Of a stretch of DNA of 64,000 bases, positions 19,546 to 34,162 are shown piece by piece. How positions within the stretch are numbered: the stretch's first letter is position 1; the number at the start of each line of letters is the position of its first letter. The notes beneath the pieces were generated by a model. The model searched no databases and was not told the DNA's origin. It saw nothing but the letters and a program-made list of their open reading frames with translations. Source of the DNA: Cytidiella melzeri (lineage: Eukaryota; Basidiomycota; Agaricomycetes; Polyporales; Irpicaceae); the NCBI GenBank assembly GCA_022592445.1, contig JABYQR010000090.1, positions 62,001-126,000 on the forward strand. The letters run 5' to 3'. The position numbers and the translations under genes are program-made.

Positions 19546-21951
19546 TTACGTCCTTTTCTTGGCGGCGTCGTATTTTGCGCGAAGAGTTGGGTGCACGAGC
19601 TGCTCGTGGAGGGCCTTGCCGGCAGGTACCATTGGGAAGACGTGCTCGCTTGGAGACACAAGGCACTCCAGCAGAACAGGTTTGTTGTTCGGATACTCGA
19701 GGAGTTCCTTCATCTTCGCTGGAAGTTCCTCCGCGCTGGTACACCTGATGGCGTGTACGTTCATCGACTGCGCGAGTTTGATGAAGTCAGGGTTCACCAT
19801 GCGAGTGTGGGCGTATCTCTGGTCATAGAATAGATCTACAGGGACAAGTAGATGAGAGTCATGCTAAAGCACTGTCAGGGATATATGCGCACCTTGCCAT
19901 TGCTGGACCATCCCCTGGAACTCATTGTTCAAGATGATAACCTTCACACCGATGTCATGCTGCGAGGCGGTCTGCAGCTCCATTGCGGTCATGCTAAACG
20001 ACGCGTCGCCGTCGATATCCACAACAATCTTGTCGGGTGCACCAACCTTGGCGCCGATGGCTGCGGGTAGACCGAAGCCCATAGTCTAACAGAATGAAGC
20101 ATGAGCACGCTACAGCTACTCGCAAGCAAAAAAAAACTTACACCGAGACCTCCTGAGGTGACCATAGTACGAGGATGTCTCCACCTGTAATACTGAGCGG
20201 CCCACATTTGATGCTGACCGACGCCAGTTGAGACAATCACATTCTCCTTCTTGTCTGCAGTTTGACGATCAAGCTCTTGAATGACCGACTGCGGCTTCAT
20301 CAATCCGCCCTGCTTGTTGTCTTCATGCGTGAAGGGGAACTTCTCCTTCCACGCCTTGATGTCCTCAAACCACTGCGTCCTGGGTGCCGAACGGATGAGA
20401 GGTGCAAGCGACGCCATGTTGGTAATAACGTCGCCCATGACAGGTATTTGCGCGTCGACAATCTTGTTGATGTTCTTCGGCTGGATCTCAAAATGAATGA
20501 TACCGCCACGGCCTTGCGCTGCCGCCTCCTTGGCGGCAGGAGCAAATGTATCGACCTTGCCGGTTACACGATCATCGAACCGTGCACCCAAAGCAATGAT
20601 AACGTCGGCCTCCTGCATCGCCAGGTTTGCGTAGGCGGATCCGTGCATACCAAGCATGTGCAAGCTAAGATCATCGAGCTCATCGAAGGCACCCAGACCC
20701 TGCAAAGTAGTGGTAACGGGAATGTTGCCCTGTTTCGCGAGCTGCGTGAGCAACTTTGGTCCTAGCGGTGACGAAAGGACACCGTTGCCCGCGTAAATCA
20801 GCGGGCGCTGGGCTTTGTTGATCAAGTTTGCCGCCTGGTTGATCATGAGCAAGTCAGTCGGAGTCTGTGGGTTCGATCGGAGAGGATTCGTGGGGAGGCC
20901 TAGAGGAGTACCCGGCGTCGTACTCTTGTAAGGGAGAGGTGTACGAAGTACACCAGCGGTGACATCCTTAGGTAGATCCACAAGGACAGGTCCAGGACGG
21001 CCCGACGTCGCAATCTTGAAGGCTTCGTTGATACGACGGGGGAGCTCCGAGAGATCCTTGACCATAACGTTCCACTTCGTGCATGCGCGGGAGATGCCGA
21101 CGATGTCTGCTTCTTGGAAAGCGTCAGAACCAATGAGAGACGTCGCAACCTGTCCCGTGAACACGACCAAGGGGATTCCGTCGCTGAGTGCGTCCTGCAT
21201 GGGTGTTATGATGTTCGTCGCACCAGGACCGGAAGTGACGATCACTACGCCAGGCTTGCCTGTAACACGGGCATAGCCCTCGGCCATGTGTCCTGCGCCC
21301 TGTTCATGTCTCGGTAGAACGAAGTCAAACTGCGGCGAGTTGTAAATGGCGTCGAAGACAGGAAGGATCGCTCCTCCGGGGTATCCGAACACGTGCTTAA
21401 CTCCATGGCGGACCATCATTTCATGGAACATCTGTCCTCCGGACATACCGACAAACGAGTGGTCGAGATGCTCGTCGGCCTTCGGCTCAAGAGACGGCGG
21501 TGGGAAGGGGACGTTGTTCTTGGTGGGCAGCTGCTGGAATCCAGGAGCAGGAGTGGGTCGACTGCAATGCCATTGGTAGTCAGCATTCGAGTACACCGGT
21601 GGCAGGCAGCGCAGCAAAACAAGTGCAAGCAGCGAAAAGTAGTAAAAGGCATTGATCGAGGTCATCAACGGTGAAGAGTGTGTTTTCGAGCAAGCCCGGC
21701 ATGGCTCGAGTGCACGGAGCGCGATGCTTGCCAACGAACGAGTAGACTACTTACACCGATGGAGCAGCGACAGCCTCTCTTGAGGTCGTCTGGCTGATAT
21801 TCCGGACATGTTCCCTCACTCTCGACTTCGCTTCGACCATCGAGACTGTAGAGGATCCAGCGGCTGTCGACCGTGCCCGGGTGAAGGCAATTGCCTTGTG
21901 GGCTTTTGGTGCGCTCTGAATGCGCATTTTGGCTGCAGATGACAACGACAT
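19546..21951 (-). CDS. ILV2: Acetolactate synthase catalytic subunit, mitochondrial
   Basis: A thiamine-diphosphate enzyme that condenses two pyruvates (or pyruvate and 2-oxobutyrate) in the first common step of valine, leucine and isoleucine synthesis. Four exons: 21951-21755, 21561-20142, 20085-19893 and 19835-19546, giving about 699 aa. The N-terminal ~60 residues are Arg/Ala/Ser-rich with no acidic cluster, fitting a mitochondrial presequence. The catalytic Glu lies in [15 protein letters not shown]. Other blocks are [54 protein letters not shown] (rebuilt across intron 2), the ThDP motif [15 protein letters not shown] to [13 protein letters not shown], and the C-terminal [21 protein letters not shown]. 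Intron 1 is unusually long for this window (193 nt) and separates the presequence from the enzyme. The identification is firm. Confidence 0.97.
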
Positions 21952-22573
21952 GTTCAGGAAGTCGTTGAGGTCAGCGATGGGGGTCGTTGAGACGATGAGG
22001 AGAGGAAGGAAGACACCTGACTCGAAACCTGACTCGAAAGAACTGACTCCATTATAATTTATGCAATAAGCGCTCAATCGACTCAGGAGCCTTACATAAG
22101 CAACGGCCATTATGTTTTCCATAAGTATATCATCGGCAGTTCCAGCATCGTTCCCAACGTTTCAAGCTCGAGGACTTCTTGGACAATGTATTGACGGTAA
22201 TAATCTCTAGCTATCTTATAATATGCCCGAGACCATGCTCTCCGTGTGAAGGTGCTTGCTCAGAGGAAGAACAAAATATGTCGGATGGCTATGAAAGAAA
22301 GGATCAAATAATGTCGTGTACAAAATATGCGGGGAATTGTCTACAATACAATGTATGCTTTACAAGATGAAGCACACTATCAGAGCAAGTTCTTATCTTG
22401 GCGAATGGCATACGACTCACCATGATGTCATGCATAAATTATTACCTGAGAATGCTGAGGATATCTCAGCGAGAAGGCGAAGGCGAAGCGAAGCCGCGAT
22501 ATGGACCATCGTATTTCAGCGCAGCTATCGGCTAATCACCCAAAAGGTCAGAAGGGTGTTACTAGCGGTACGA
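21952..22573. other. Intergenic, ILV2 upstream region
   Basis: The part next to 21951 is the ILV2 5' region. It holds a short tandem repeat of ACTCGAAACCTG followed by ACTCGAAAG (22019-22039). No supported gene. Confidence 0.6.
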
Positions 22574-23025
22574 CTAATCACGCACTTCAGGTATAGGACT
22601 CTGTCTAGCAAACGAATTGGGCGAGACGCTTTTCTCCTGGAATGTATCAGGTGTACTGGGCATATGCCTGATTGCGCTGTGCTTGAGACTACGACGTTGG
22701 CGCAATTTCGACCACACACATGTGCCTACTACACCGCTGACGACGAGCACTGAGTGATATGAGTATAACGTAAACAAAGAGAAGGGTAATGATCGATGCT
22801 CACCAACCAAGACAATGATCACAATCACCCAACGCGTATCCAGACCGTCATGGACAGGCTCATCTGAGTCGTCAACAACAAGACGCTCCTCGAGACTTCT
22901 GCATGACATTAGTCATTGCGTGCATAAAACGGTTGAGCGATTTACCTTCGGTGCAACACTGGTGTAGCAGCTGCAACAGCCAGTTGCAAGCATGTGAAAA
23001 AGTAAAGATATGTTGGGGAAATCAT
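22574..23025 (-). CDS. Small type I single-pass membrane protein, unknown
   Basis: Too fragmented to show as one open frame, but three exons (23025-22946, 22898-22804, 22749-22574; introns 47 and 54 nt) join in phase to about 116 aa. Residues 1-20 form a signal peptide (MISPTYLYFFTCLQLAVAAA). A short acidic ectodomain follows (LVVDDSDEPVHDG), then one membrane helix starting WVIVIIVLVVLVVSGVVG, which is assembled across intron 2. A basic Ser-rich tail comes next (SKLRQRRSLKHSAIRHMPS). Intron 2 has a length divisible by three and no stop, so unspliced RNA would also be readable. The splice sites are good, and the combination of signal peptide, acidic outside and basic inside is coherent. No homologue is recognised. 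Confidence 0.6.
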
Positions 23026-23661
23026 CGCTGAACAGAGATACGAGTGACGAGCTCGAGAGAAAGGCAGGGAGACAGAGCTGAGGCAAGCTCAAAGGTGAGA
23101 GTGTTAGCTGAGATCGGCATAGGGGATTTTAGTTGATATATATGACAGCCGGTGACCGGCAGGCAGGAAGGTGCAGTGCGTCGCCAAGATTGGTGGCAAA
23201 ACTCGCTCTTGGCCTGCCAAGAAGGCTGGGGTTCAGCTGCCGCCCTGACAAAAGTCAGTTTTATAGCAATCAAGACATGAAACTTTCGAGAGGCCTTGAC
23301 TGTGCTCATGCTAGTAGCATTGTACTTGACTCATAGAGCTTCTGGGATAGAAAAATTTGACATCGTAGCTAGGATTAAATGTTAAACATGAGTCAGCAGT
23401 GACAATGAGACTGATTAGTACAAGAGACGACATACGATCTATGCATGCAAGTCGCGGTACTTGAAGAAGAGGGCTCAGCCTGCATGCGGCACTTGGCTTG
23501 GCGGGGTGTGCCGGGATGGGTTGCAGATGCCGGCGATCAGGCGATCAAGCACAAACACTTCGGTCGGACGGCCCGTTGACCCGTGTGCAATCTCTATACG
23601 AGACTCCTTGAAGCAAGCTTGACTGCCGACTTGTAAGTAGTACTTGGCATAAACCAGAACG
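23026..23661. other. Intergenic between divergent genes, no gene seen
   Basis: 636 bp shared upstream region of the small membrane protein gene (leftward) and the FAHD1-like gene (rightward). No box recognised with confidence. Confidence 0.6.
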
Positions 23662-24708
23662 ATGTCCGCCGCGGCATTCTTAAGACACGGAAAAAAGGTC
23701 AGACAAAAGGACATCACCGTGCCCATTTCGCACCTAACATCTCTCAGATTGTAGCGATAGGACGTAATTACGCGGACCATGTCAAGGAACTGAACAACGC
23801 AATTCCCAAGGAGCCCTTTTTCTTCTTAAAGCCGACGACGAGCTATTTGCCGTCAGGTGGTAAAGTGGAAATTCCAAGAGGTATCATTGCGCACCACGAA
23901 GGTGAACATACTTTGTTCTTTCCATCGAACGAGCAACCTACCGGTTTCCCCCAGTCGAACTTGGCCTCGTCATTGGCAAAGGAGGCCGCGACATCTCCCA
24001 AGCTGACGCCGACTCTCACATTGCAGGATATGGTATGCCCAATACCTCCCGCGCTCATCCTTGTTCACCAATGACTTGTCTGGTTCAGCATTGGCGGTGG
24101 ACATGACCGCGCGTAACCTCCAGGAGGAAGTCAAGAAGAAAGGCCTGCCATGGAGTGCCGTCAAAGGCTTTGACACATTTACGCCTATCAGGTTAGCATT
24201 TTTGGCTTGGCACTTGCGGCCACGCACAACTTACGAATACGTCTTTCTCAGTTCCTTCATCCCGAGGAACTCCGTGACAGATGTACATAACCTGAACCTT
24301 CAGCTGAAGGTGAACAGTGTTCCAAACCTATTCGAGATAATGTCTTCTGACGACTCTTCTCGCGTATCTTCGACTCAGATTAACGGCGCCGTAAAGCAGG
24401 ATGGAAACACGTCCGATATGATTTTCAAGGTTACCAGGCTTATTGAGCACATCTCATCCATAATGACCCTGGAGGTAGGTTTGCCAAGCAATGCACGCCT
24501 TGCTTAGCATCAGCTTACCAATTTTCTGGATTTCTGCATGCAGGAAGGTGATTTGATCTTGACAGGCACTCCCTCTGGCATAGGGCCAATCAAGCCTGGC
24601 GACGAGATCGAGTGCTTGCTGAGCGACAGCCACGGCAAAGAACTGGCCAAGCTTAACTTCGATGCCGTCGACAGAACTGGCGGGTACCATTACCAATCGT
24701 CGTTGTAG
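23662..24708 (+). CDS. FAHD1-like fumarylacetoacetate hydrolase-domain protein
   Basis: Members of this family act as acylpyruvate hydrolases or oxaloacetate decarboxylases, often in mitochondria. Seven exons are inferred (23662-23697, 23748-23901, 23955-24032, 24089-24191, 24252-24309, 24379-24474, 24544-24708), giving 229 aa, the usual FAHD1 size. Assembled motifs: [27 protein letters not shown], then the metal-binding acidic residues in [12 protein letters not shown], and the Asp in [12 protein letters not shown]. Next come [37 protein letters not shown] and the C-terminal [23 protein letters not shown]. The first exon, [12 protein letters not shown], is short but in phase. Two introns (24310-24378, 24475-24543) have lengths divisible by three. 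All junctions are phase-consistent, so the model is strong although no single exon is long. Confidence 0.9.
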
Positions 24709-24868
24709 GAGCAGCAGACCCAAGTATGGCGCGTAACCCAGCGGAGATGAGCTCAGAACACAAGGCGTGGCCAAGACCGCCCAGGATATAATAGCAGAAC
24801 GTATCTTGATACAATCTATCCCTGTCTCGACGCTACATCTGTACATACGGAGTTATACACAACACGTG

Positions 24869-27800
24869 CTACGCAGTCCGAATTTCGCTATCTTGCGGGC
24901 TCTCACTTAGCCTACCGATACTGTCGTCCTCCGATCCTGTGCTCGATATACTCGTGAAGCTCCAGCTGTCCGCTGTTGGTGTCAGAGTCCCGTTATCCTC
25001 CAACGTCAGCGACCCACTTCCTGCGCTCTGGAAGTCTCCAAAGTCACCAAACCCGTCAAAGCTGGTCTCCACTACGTCCTCGGACATGGATGAGCTGAAG
25101 TTGAATGGCTCTGAGCCATCCGCGGCGGCAGAGTCTGCGAAAGGCCCGAATGCGTCCTGCAAGCGGGAATGAGTGACTAATCTTACTTGAAGTACGAATA
25201 CTCACGTCGTCGAATGGGTCAGTATATGGCGCATCAGAGGTGGAAGACGACCCAGGATCGAAGGAATCCTGCATACAAGCGGTGAGTTACGTCGAAAACT
25301 GATAAGAGGGAGCTTCAACCGACCTCAAAGGCACTAGAGCTCAGCGGTTGACGGGTGACTTCATGTTGTCGAGCCGTAATGGGGGGTGGCCGTAGGTCAA
25401 AGTTCGAATGAGCGAGCCATCCACTGTCATCTTCGTCATCATCCGAACCCTCACCATCAAACATGTGCTCTCCAGACTGCATTTCCTGCGCGAGATAGCG
25501 CGCGAACTGGATCCGAAGAAGGAAAAAATTGCTCAACACATATCGCATGTGGGTGGTGGGTAAAGATACTCACCTGCGGAGGACCCTGAAAATCGTCGTC
25601 GTCGTCGTCGTCCATACGTGCGGCCCCAAAGTCAGCACTACCCTCTCGGACAGTCTTGACATCTCTCCGGAACTCCCCTCGCCCACCTTCACTCTCCTCC
25701 TGCTTCGCATGTGTTGTTGACGGACCTGAACTCGCTGAAGGTTCTGCCTCGTCCACCTTCCACTGCGAGGCTCCATTTCGCATGCCAGCAGCGATGACCG
25801 GTTTACCACCGCCCAACAGACTCGTGTCCTTTTTCTTAGTCTCCTTGTAGCGACCTGTGACGTACTCGTCCCATTCTGGCTGAGGGGCGTACTGTGCTAC
25901 TACTAGGCGAAGATCAGGAGGAAAATGTTCTAGAGAGTTAATGACATCTTCGGAAATGAGCGTAAGATGACCCATATAGCCTAGTCGAACTCCCTTCGGT
26001 TTCGCGCTGGAAATCATGTTCAGATTAGCTCCACATTCGAGGAGATGAAATACAGCCGAAGGTGACGTTACCTCTCAATGTCATTTCTTTTTGAGCCCTC
26101 AATAATTCGATGCATAAGTAGAGCATCACGGAACAAAGAGACTGTGAGCTCCCGATTGTAGCCCGTGTCAATGCGACCAGTAAGGACCTGATGTATGAGA
26201 TCGTAGACCACGCTGTGCAGGAAGTTATTCCAAGGGTACTCAAAGAACAGGTCCTACAAGCCATAAGCTTCAGAGCTCTGGGCTAAGATTCGCATAAACA
26301 CGTACCAGCAGTGTTGAGGCTACATTACTCTCCAAAAAGCGCACCTTCAATCTTTCGCCCAGGACAATAGAAGGGGCCCCCAACTGCGGTGTAGTCTCTT
26401 GCAATGTAGATCTCCGACTGCTCCGACGCGAGCTACTCCGGCGGGAGTTACTTGATCTCGGCCGTGCCAATGATTCCGCAGAGTCAGCCAGTCTGCTTTG
26501 CACGGGTGTCAGGTGATTTGATAGTGACGGGGAGGACATGGGTGAAGATGAGAGCGTTGCTGAAGGGAACCTTTCGAGTGGGTTTTCCGGTAGACTCGAC
26601 GTACTGCTTGTTAAAGAGTGAGGGTCGTCGTACATCGATATGTCTTCCATCGCATCGTCGTCAGAACTATCGCCGCTCATGTCATCGTCAGAGTCTAAGG
26701 ACGACGATTCGTGCGCCGCTGAGACAGGGAACTCGTGTGCGGGTTCCATATCCTCGTTCTCATCGTCGTCAATGTTATCATCGTCGCGATCGTTCCCAGC
26801 ACCAATCGCGATAACCTGGGCCAACTCCTCGAGTGCTGACAATCCACCTTGTAGGCGCCCTTCGTCATCGTAGAGGTGGTCAAATTCGGAAGGGCGGTTG
26901 AGCAGCGACATGTTTGAACAGTGCAGGAGTTCAGCATACAGTTCACATATCCGGTACCGCTCGAACGTCAGCGGTTTTAGTGATCCAACAGTGGTCAGTA
27001 CAGGCCCATTCTGTAGGTTGTGTTGGTATGTAAGTATTCCAGCACAAAAATATGCACTTACGATTGAGCGCGGCTCTCGTAAGTATCGCTGCAGGTCATC
27101 GAGTTTGTCGCACATGAGTTGTAGCACAGGTCCAAGATGCACGACACCCATCCGATTGACCATATCCATCATAGCCCGTTCAAGCGTGTCGCGACCATCT
27201 TGTGTATGCATCTGTAGATGCTGCTGGACCTGGATGAGCCTGTTGCGTAGAGTATGAAATAGGTATGGTTCGAAATAATCGGAGTTGTTTTGTCGTATTA
27301 GCTCTATTATGATGCATATGGATTGAACCACGGAAGAGGCAGTGGAATCCCTGTTTGGCAGCTGTGCAGCTTCATTTTCGTGCTCATGAGACATATCATC
27401 GTCGGTAGTCTCTGACGCCGGAGTTTCTGCAGCACCAGCAGGCGGCACATAGTCCGTCAAGATGTACCCAACGAGCTTCGTTACGCTATCCCTGCTCGCG
27501 AGTTCTCGAGCGAATTTGTTTGACGCGGGTCCGTTACTGAGACTGTCAGAACCCAGACCAGCGCCTGGAGAGGGTGCTGCCATGGAAATAATGCCCTTGA
27601 TAAGCTCAGCGACGACGGTATGCATGTCTGGGCTGTGTGACGGAGAGAGAAGGTCCAAGAGACGGGACATAAGATTTTCTTTTGACAGCCACTGCACAGC
27701 CCATAAGGAACGTCTTTGACAGGATGAAACGTTTGAAAAGAAGACATACGTCAAGAACACCAGAACAGCTGGGTATCTCATCGAGCTGGATGACCCGAAC

Positions 27801-28489
27801 TAGCAGGTCCGCAAACGCAGGAGTTTCAATGTGCCTTAGTAGGCGTTCGACGACGTTTGGCTGAGCTTGAATGAACGCAAGCACCTAACGGAACAGTGGT
27901 GTTCATATTCCGTTCGATACAACATGAAAGGTGGATAGGTAACGCATTCACCTCTGTTGGCTTCTTGCTGAGGAAGACAGAGTTGATTTTCGTGAACTGC
28001 GAAGCCATCACCATTTGAATCTTCATGTCCTCCGCGGGACGATCCAGTACTGTCTCCCAAAACGTTGTCAGGAGATTGTTCGAGGGCGAGATGCATGTTT
28101 CGACAATTGACCATATCTCGCTGCAGAGCACCTCTGTCGCGACATAAGGATATCTTGAACGACATTAACAAGAGTTCGTATACTGGTAGAACTGAGTAAC
28201 GTACTTGAACCGCCCCCTACCCTCTCCCTCAATTCGACCGGTGACATAGCCTAGCAATCTTTGCAGCACATCGACACGCTGGAAGTAGTCGATCAGTCTT
28301 GTGTTCTGCGCTTTGCACTCCTGCAAAAGCTCGTCTTCGTCTAGGATAGCCTCAAGAGATACGTCCTCCTTGTCGAGCAGACTGTCAATACTCGATGCAT
28401 TATGGAACCCGAATCTGTTGTGGATGGAACATTAATACTTTATGATCAACCTGTGCTACGGAACTAACGCAGAAATACCTCCAAAACAT
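24869..28489 (-). CDS. SAPS-domain regulatory subunit of Sit4/PP6 phosphatase
   Basis: SAPS proteins (yeast SAP155/185/190, fission yeast Ekc1, animal PPP6R) bind the Sit4/PP6 catalytic subunit and direct it in cell-cycle and nutrient signalling. Exon 1 is only 11 nt (28489-28479) and joins to the next as MFWRFGFHNASSIDSLL, the conserved family start. The SAPS core follows: LEAILDEDELLQECKAQN, LIDYFQRVDVLQRLLGYV, VLCSEIWSIVETCISP, AFIQAQPNVVERLLRHIETP, LVRVIQLDEIPSC, ENLMSRLLDLLSPSH, ELIRQNNSDYFEPYLF, RMGVVHLGPVLQLMCDKL, ERYRICELYAELLHCSNMSLLN, NVASTLLDLFFEYPWNNFLH and RELTVSLFRDALL. The last third is acidic and disordered with DFGDFQSAG repeats. It ends at 24869. There are about ten introns. 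The boundary near 28190 is unresolved: the donor could be GTACGT or GTTACT. Confidence 0.92.
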
Positions 28490-28979
28490 GGGAACGTATA
28501 AGCGAATTAAGCTGCTCTAGTCCCTGCCAGTGCTGGTACCACTGCGAGAGAAGACGATTGTAGATGAAGAGGTCTAGCAAACGGAGTTGACGACGATCCT
28601 GGAGGTGAGATAGAGAAATAGCTGTTTCCGCGTCCCGAGGCAGTCGTTTCACCCAACCGCTTCATATCGGTCCATCGCGCCGCGCCTGCAGGGCGTGAGC
28701 CAATTATCACCGAACCACGTCTCACACGAACAACCTCGCACTCATTGTCGCACATCGTTCTGGTTTCAATTCACAGTAACGGCTACGTAGTCCTCGGAAA
28801 GCTGAGCAAGAGAGCTTACATTCTGACATATACATTACCCGAGTAAGAATATTCACATAATCAAAAGGCATGTATGCTCCAGAGTTGAACATATCCAGGA
28901 TCTGTATACGTACTAGTATGATATACACTAGCAGCTGACTTCTAATATGATGAACGAAGGGGTTCCAGTAGTAATTTCT
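28490..28979. other. Intergenic, no gene seen
   Basis: 490 bp between the SAPS gene start and the end of the DUF6535 gene. A short minus-strand frame (28507-28755) shows no coding character. Confidence 0.55.
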
Positions 28980-31954
28980 TCAAGGCGTGACGGCGAGTAG
29001 AGCTCTATCTCTATCCGGCATCGCTGGTGAAGCAGGCGAGGCTTGCGTACTTGCTACTCCAGCGCCGCCGTGGTTGAAGGTCTTGCGTCGTGGAATATCT
29101 TTCAGGTAGCGAACTTGGCTCACGGCCTGCTGCAGAATGTTCACCGTTCCAGTTCGAACGAGCGGCTCCGTGAACTCCCACGGGGCAGGAGTGTCGACAT
29201 GGAGGTCGGGGGCAGGAGTGTCCACATGAAGCCTGACGCCGGGGGCTAGCGGAGGCTCTTGAGGCAAGTCCTGCAGAGCCTTGGTCAATTCAGTATGGTC
29301 AATGTTCTTAGCGTTCAGTTGAGACAGACATGCGCGCGAGAGGGACCCGCCAATCTCCGTCAGGAGCCGACGTGAGGCTGCGTCCGTTTCGCGAGACGAT
29401 TCGGATATAATCGTGGCAAAGGATGTGAAGAGTTTGGTCCACTGGAGTCCATTGCTCGCTGCTCCAGAGTTGCTAGGGCCAGGAGGGGCTAAGCATATCG
29501 CAATGAAGCATAGCTTCAGATATTTACTGAGCCCCCTGGTATTTGGAAGGAAGTTCTTCGTTATGAGAGCATGGAAATTCGATAACGCTAATTGAAGACC
29601 TATTGAATCAATTTTTCGAGTGAGATCTTGTTCCTGTTCCTGAAGCTCGCGTATGGAGATGAACATTTTTACCTGATTCGCCCAGTCTTCCACGAGTATC
29701 AGCAAGCACAGGACATAGTGCTTGGATGTAGAACTGCTCGTTTTGCTGCACGCACGCGTCGATAATGGTACGAGCAGCGACTTGATTCGGGGCTACGAAT
29801 GCCACCGCCAATAGCGCTGACATTTCCTGGTGCATAGCGTAAGGAGCAGCGTTTCGACTGAGAAGGTATTTCTTCAAGTAGAAGGCGCAAGATGCTGCCC
29901 GGAATATGCTATGCGAATGCTCGATGCGCGTCACGCCATTTTGATGTAGTTCGCTTGTGATGATGTCGCATAGAAAAGCTCCTGTCGTAGCGATATCGTC
30001 CGGTGAAAGGACCTCGATCCAGCCGTACTGATCACCGAGTTGCGCAGACTCTGGACGCAGATACGAGTGGTATACACCCATCACCGTGCAGAAGTGCTTG
30101 AACGTGCGCTCAAAGTCGAAGCTCAAATCGCCATGCAGATAACGTAGTGTGTCCAAGACTTCGCGTTGGCATCCACGAGTCTGGCCCTCAGAGCGGAGGT
30201 GCCATTGCTGTATGAGGGCAGCAAAGGGCTGGACGGGATTACTGCGGAGACGCTCTTTGAGAAGCTGAGCACAGGCGGGAGACAGTGGACGGAGGTTCGG
30301 TGACATGAGAAATGCGCATATTTGATCGAACGGCCCGCTGACCTCTCTATCCAGGCGAGAAAACACGGTTTTGTCAACGTTGATCTCTGTGGCCAACTTT
30401 GCGGATACGGGCATATCGTCAATGCATACATATCTCGCGATGATATCGCGCATGGCCTTCTTGCCTCGATCGGTCAAGGACTGCAGATCTGAGTTCACCG
30501 GCCAAGACAGGTTCTCCGCGCCCACTTTTCGCACGAGCTGGCAACGATGATTCAGGACTCGCTTCAAGAAGTCGCCCAAGCTTGCCAACTGAGGCCGATG
30601 AAACTGTCCTATACTCTCGAGGATAGTAGTACCCAACAATTCATCGTCCGCCTGTAGAGCGTCTACGTCGATCAAGATCTCCAAGTCTCGGGAAGAATCT
30701 TTCGTGATCTGCTTTTCGTCGAGGTCGGAAGATGATTCGAGAAATGTGGGAAGGTGGGTGTGTACAAACTTGAGAATACCCCTCAAAAACGTCGTCTTGT
30801 AAGGGCATTGAGGGAAGAAGGCCGGAAGAACCGTTACTGTAAGAAAGCAGAATGCCCACGAAAGTACGAGAACCGTGCTGGTACGCCCAACGGTACTGTG
30901 CACAGAGGTCGTGAAGATGCACACTCCTGCAAAAAATAGCGCCAGCGCCAGCTGGAGCAGGAAGGGGAGAGCACCAGCGATCTCGAACACTCTCCACGCA
31001 GATAGGGACGGCTCTCGAGAGCGTCGCACACGCAATCGAGCTTGCGGAGATGGATTATTGACTGCAAGGTATTCCCGTAGCCACTGCTTGACCAGCATGC
31101 CAAATGACGCGGCAACAAGGCTCGAAATCAGACTCGCGGACCATAAGACATTAACCAGTATAAGGGCGTTGATCGAGCCTGGGTTTGGAGAAGACGGGGA
31201 AGGTGGGGAAACAAGATTCAGTGGCAGCCCTTGCGTTTGTATCAGGTGGTTCTGCATGAGCAGATTCTGCTGCGCGATGTATTGGAGAACTTGAAGCGTT
31301 TCATTGGCTGGGTTAGGCAAAAGGATCTGGTACGATTCGACTAGAAATGCTGTGATGGCAGCGGAGAACAGTCCAGCCTACAGCATCGAAGTTTACTAGG
31401 AAGTTTTCAGTAAAAAGGTTGTGATACTCACGAAGGTCATCAAAGTATCAATATCGTCCCTGCAATCTTTGATCTTGTCCTCGTCGTACCTCCTGATGTC
31501 CTCTGCCATAGCTGCCCATCCGGTAGGCTGGCCAGCAACCTGAACAATTGGCACACCTGAGGCAGAGCCTTCCCCATCCCGATGGAAGAGCTTAGACGCG
31601 TCCTGATGGTCCGTTCCCTTCGTGTCAATGTCGTCTTCTGGGTTGTGGGTTGGATTGGTAGATATCGGAGTAGTTGATAGCGACAAGACAGGCTGATGGT
31701 GAGGTTCGTAACGTGTAGCACCGTTTAATGACAAGCCTGTTACACGAGGATTACCATGCATCAAGTGTTCAATGTGGGCAGCCGGATTTCCCAGTGTCGC
31801 GGTTGAAGACGGCTGGACGCAGGAGCAAAATAGTTATCGTTAGTTGGACAGGGATCCGATGACTGCCTACCACCTGAGAATGACGCACAATAGGTTCAGA
31901 AGTCTCAGTTTCCGCTTCGACACTCTGCATCTCCCAATCGTCTGAGAAAGGCAT
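28980..31954 (-). CDS. DUF6535 multi-pass membrane protein, probably frameshifted
   Basis: DUF6535 proteins are large Agaricomycete-specific membrane proteins of unknown function. The start is the ATG at 31954 (MPFSDDWEMQSVEAE). Exons: 31954-31874, 31812-31432 and 31377 onward. The family signature RRYDEDKIKDCRDDIDTLMTF joins across an intron to AGLFSAAITAFLVESYQ. Membrane helices follow around SINALILVNVLWSASLISSL, ALPFLLQLALALFFAGV and STVLVLSWAFCFLTVTVL. A long soluble C-terminal region comes next. Near 29680-29694 the frame carrying ALCPVLADTR runs on to a stop at 29608, while the following conserved-looking stretch (DWANQVKMFISIREL ... to the stop at 28980) lies in the next frame, with no splice signals between them. 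This is either a real disabling frameshift, a sequencing error, or a fusion I misread. Confidence 0.75.
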
Positions 31955-32532
31955 AGCTAGCGACGTAACGTTACAGTTAGAGCCCAATAGGTGCGCGTAA
32001 TGTCTGCCGGAAGTGCACCGTATAGATCCAGGCGAGAGCGGGTACATATAAGAGAAGAGAACGACGGAAAGGCATGCCGTTCATACCTGCCTCATGTTCG
32101 CGCCTTCTCTGCTTCTTTTTGCCGACTGGAAAGCAGGGATGACACACCTGTGCAGGGCTCCGAGCAGTTGGAACGATACATTCTCGCAGTTACGTGTCCT
32201 GCGGTGTGCAGCCACCTTGGCTGCAACATGACCCTATCGTGTGGGTGATTGTAAACCAACGATGGACATTATTGTCGAGAGGATTTATCTTGCGTCTGCA
32301 GCGCTTTGTATAGCGCAGCGCCAGATTCTGGTCATTCGCCAGCGAAGTGTATCAAGCCCAGGAGGGCGTGTCGTACATGACCAGTGGAGCAGGCTGGAAG
32401 TAAGCAAACAAAGGCAAGAAGTCATGGCGCATGCAGAACACGAGACTCACCCGGAAGGTTCTGAATATGGACTCCAAGTGATCATATATAACCCGCAGCT
32501 AAGTACTGTAGCAACTGTTCATTCAGTCAATG
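31955..32532. other. Intergenic, no gene seen
   Basis: Holds the upstream region of the DUF6535 gene and the 3' region of SLM3. The plus-strand frame at 32241-32702 overlaps the SLM3 end and looks like a shadow. Confidence 0.6.
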
Positions 32533-34162
<1,630 letters not shown>

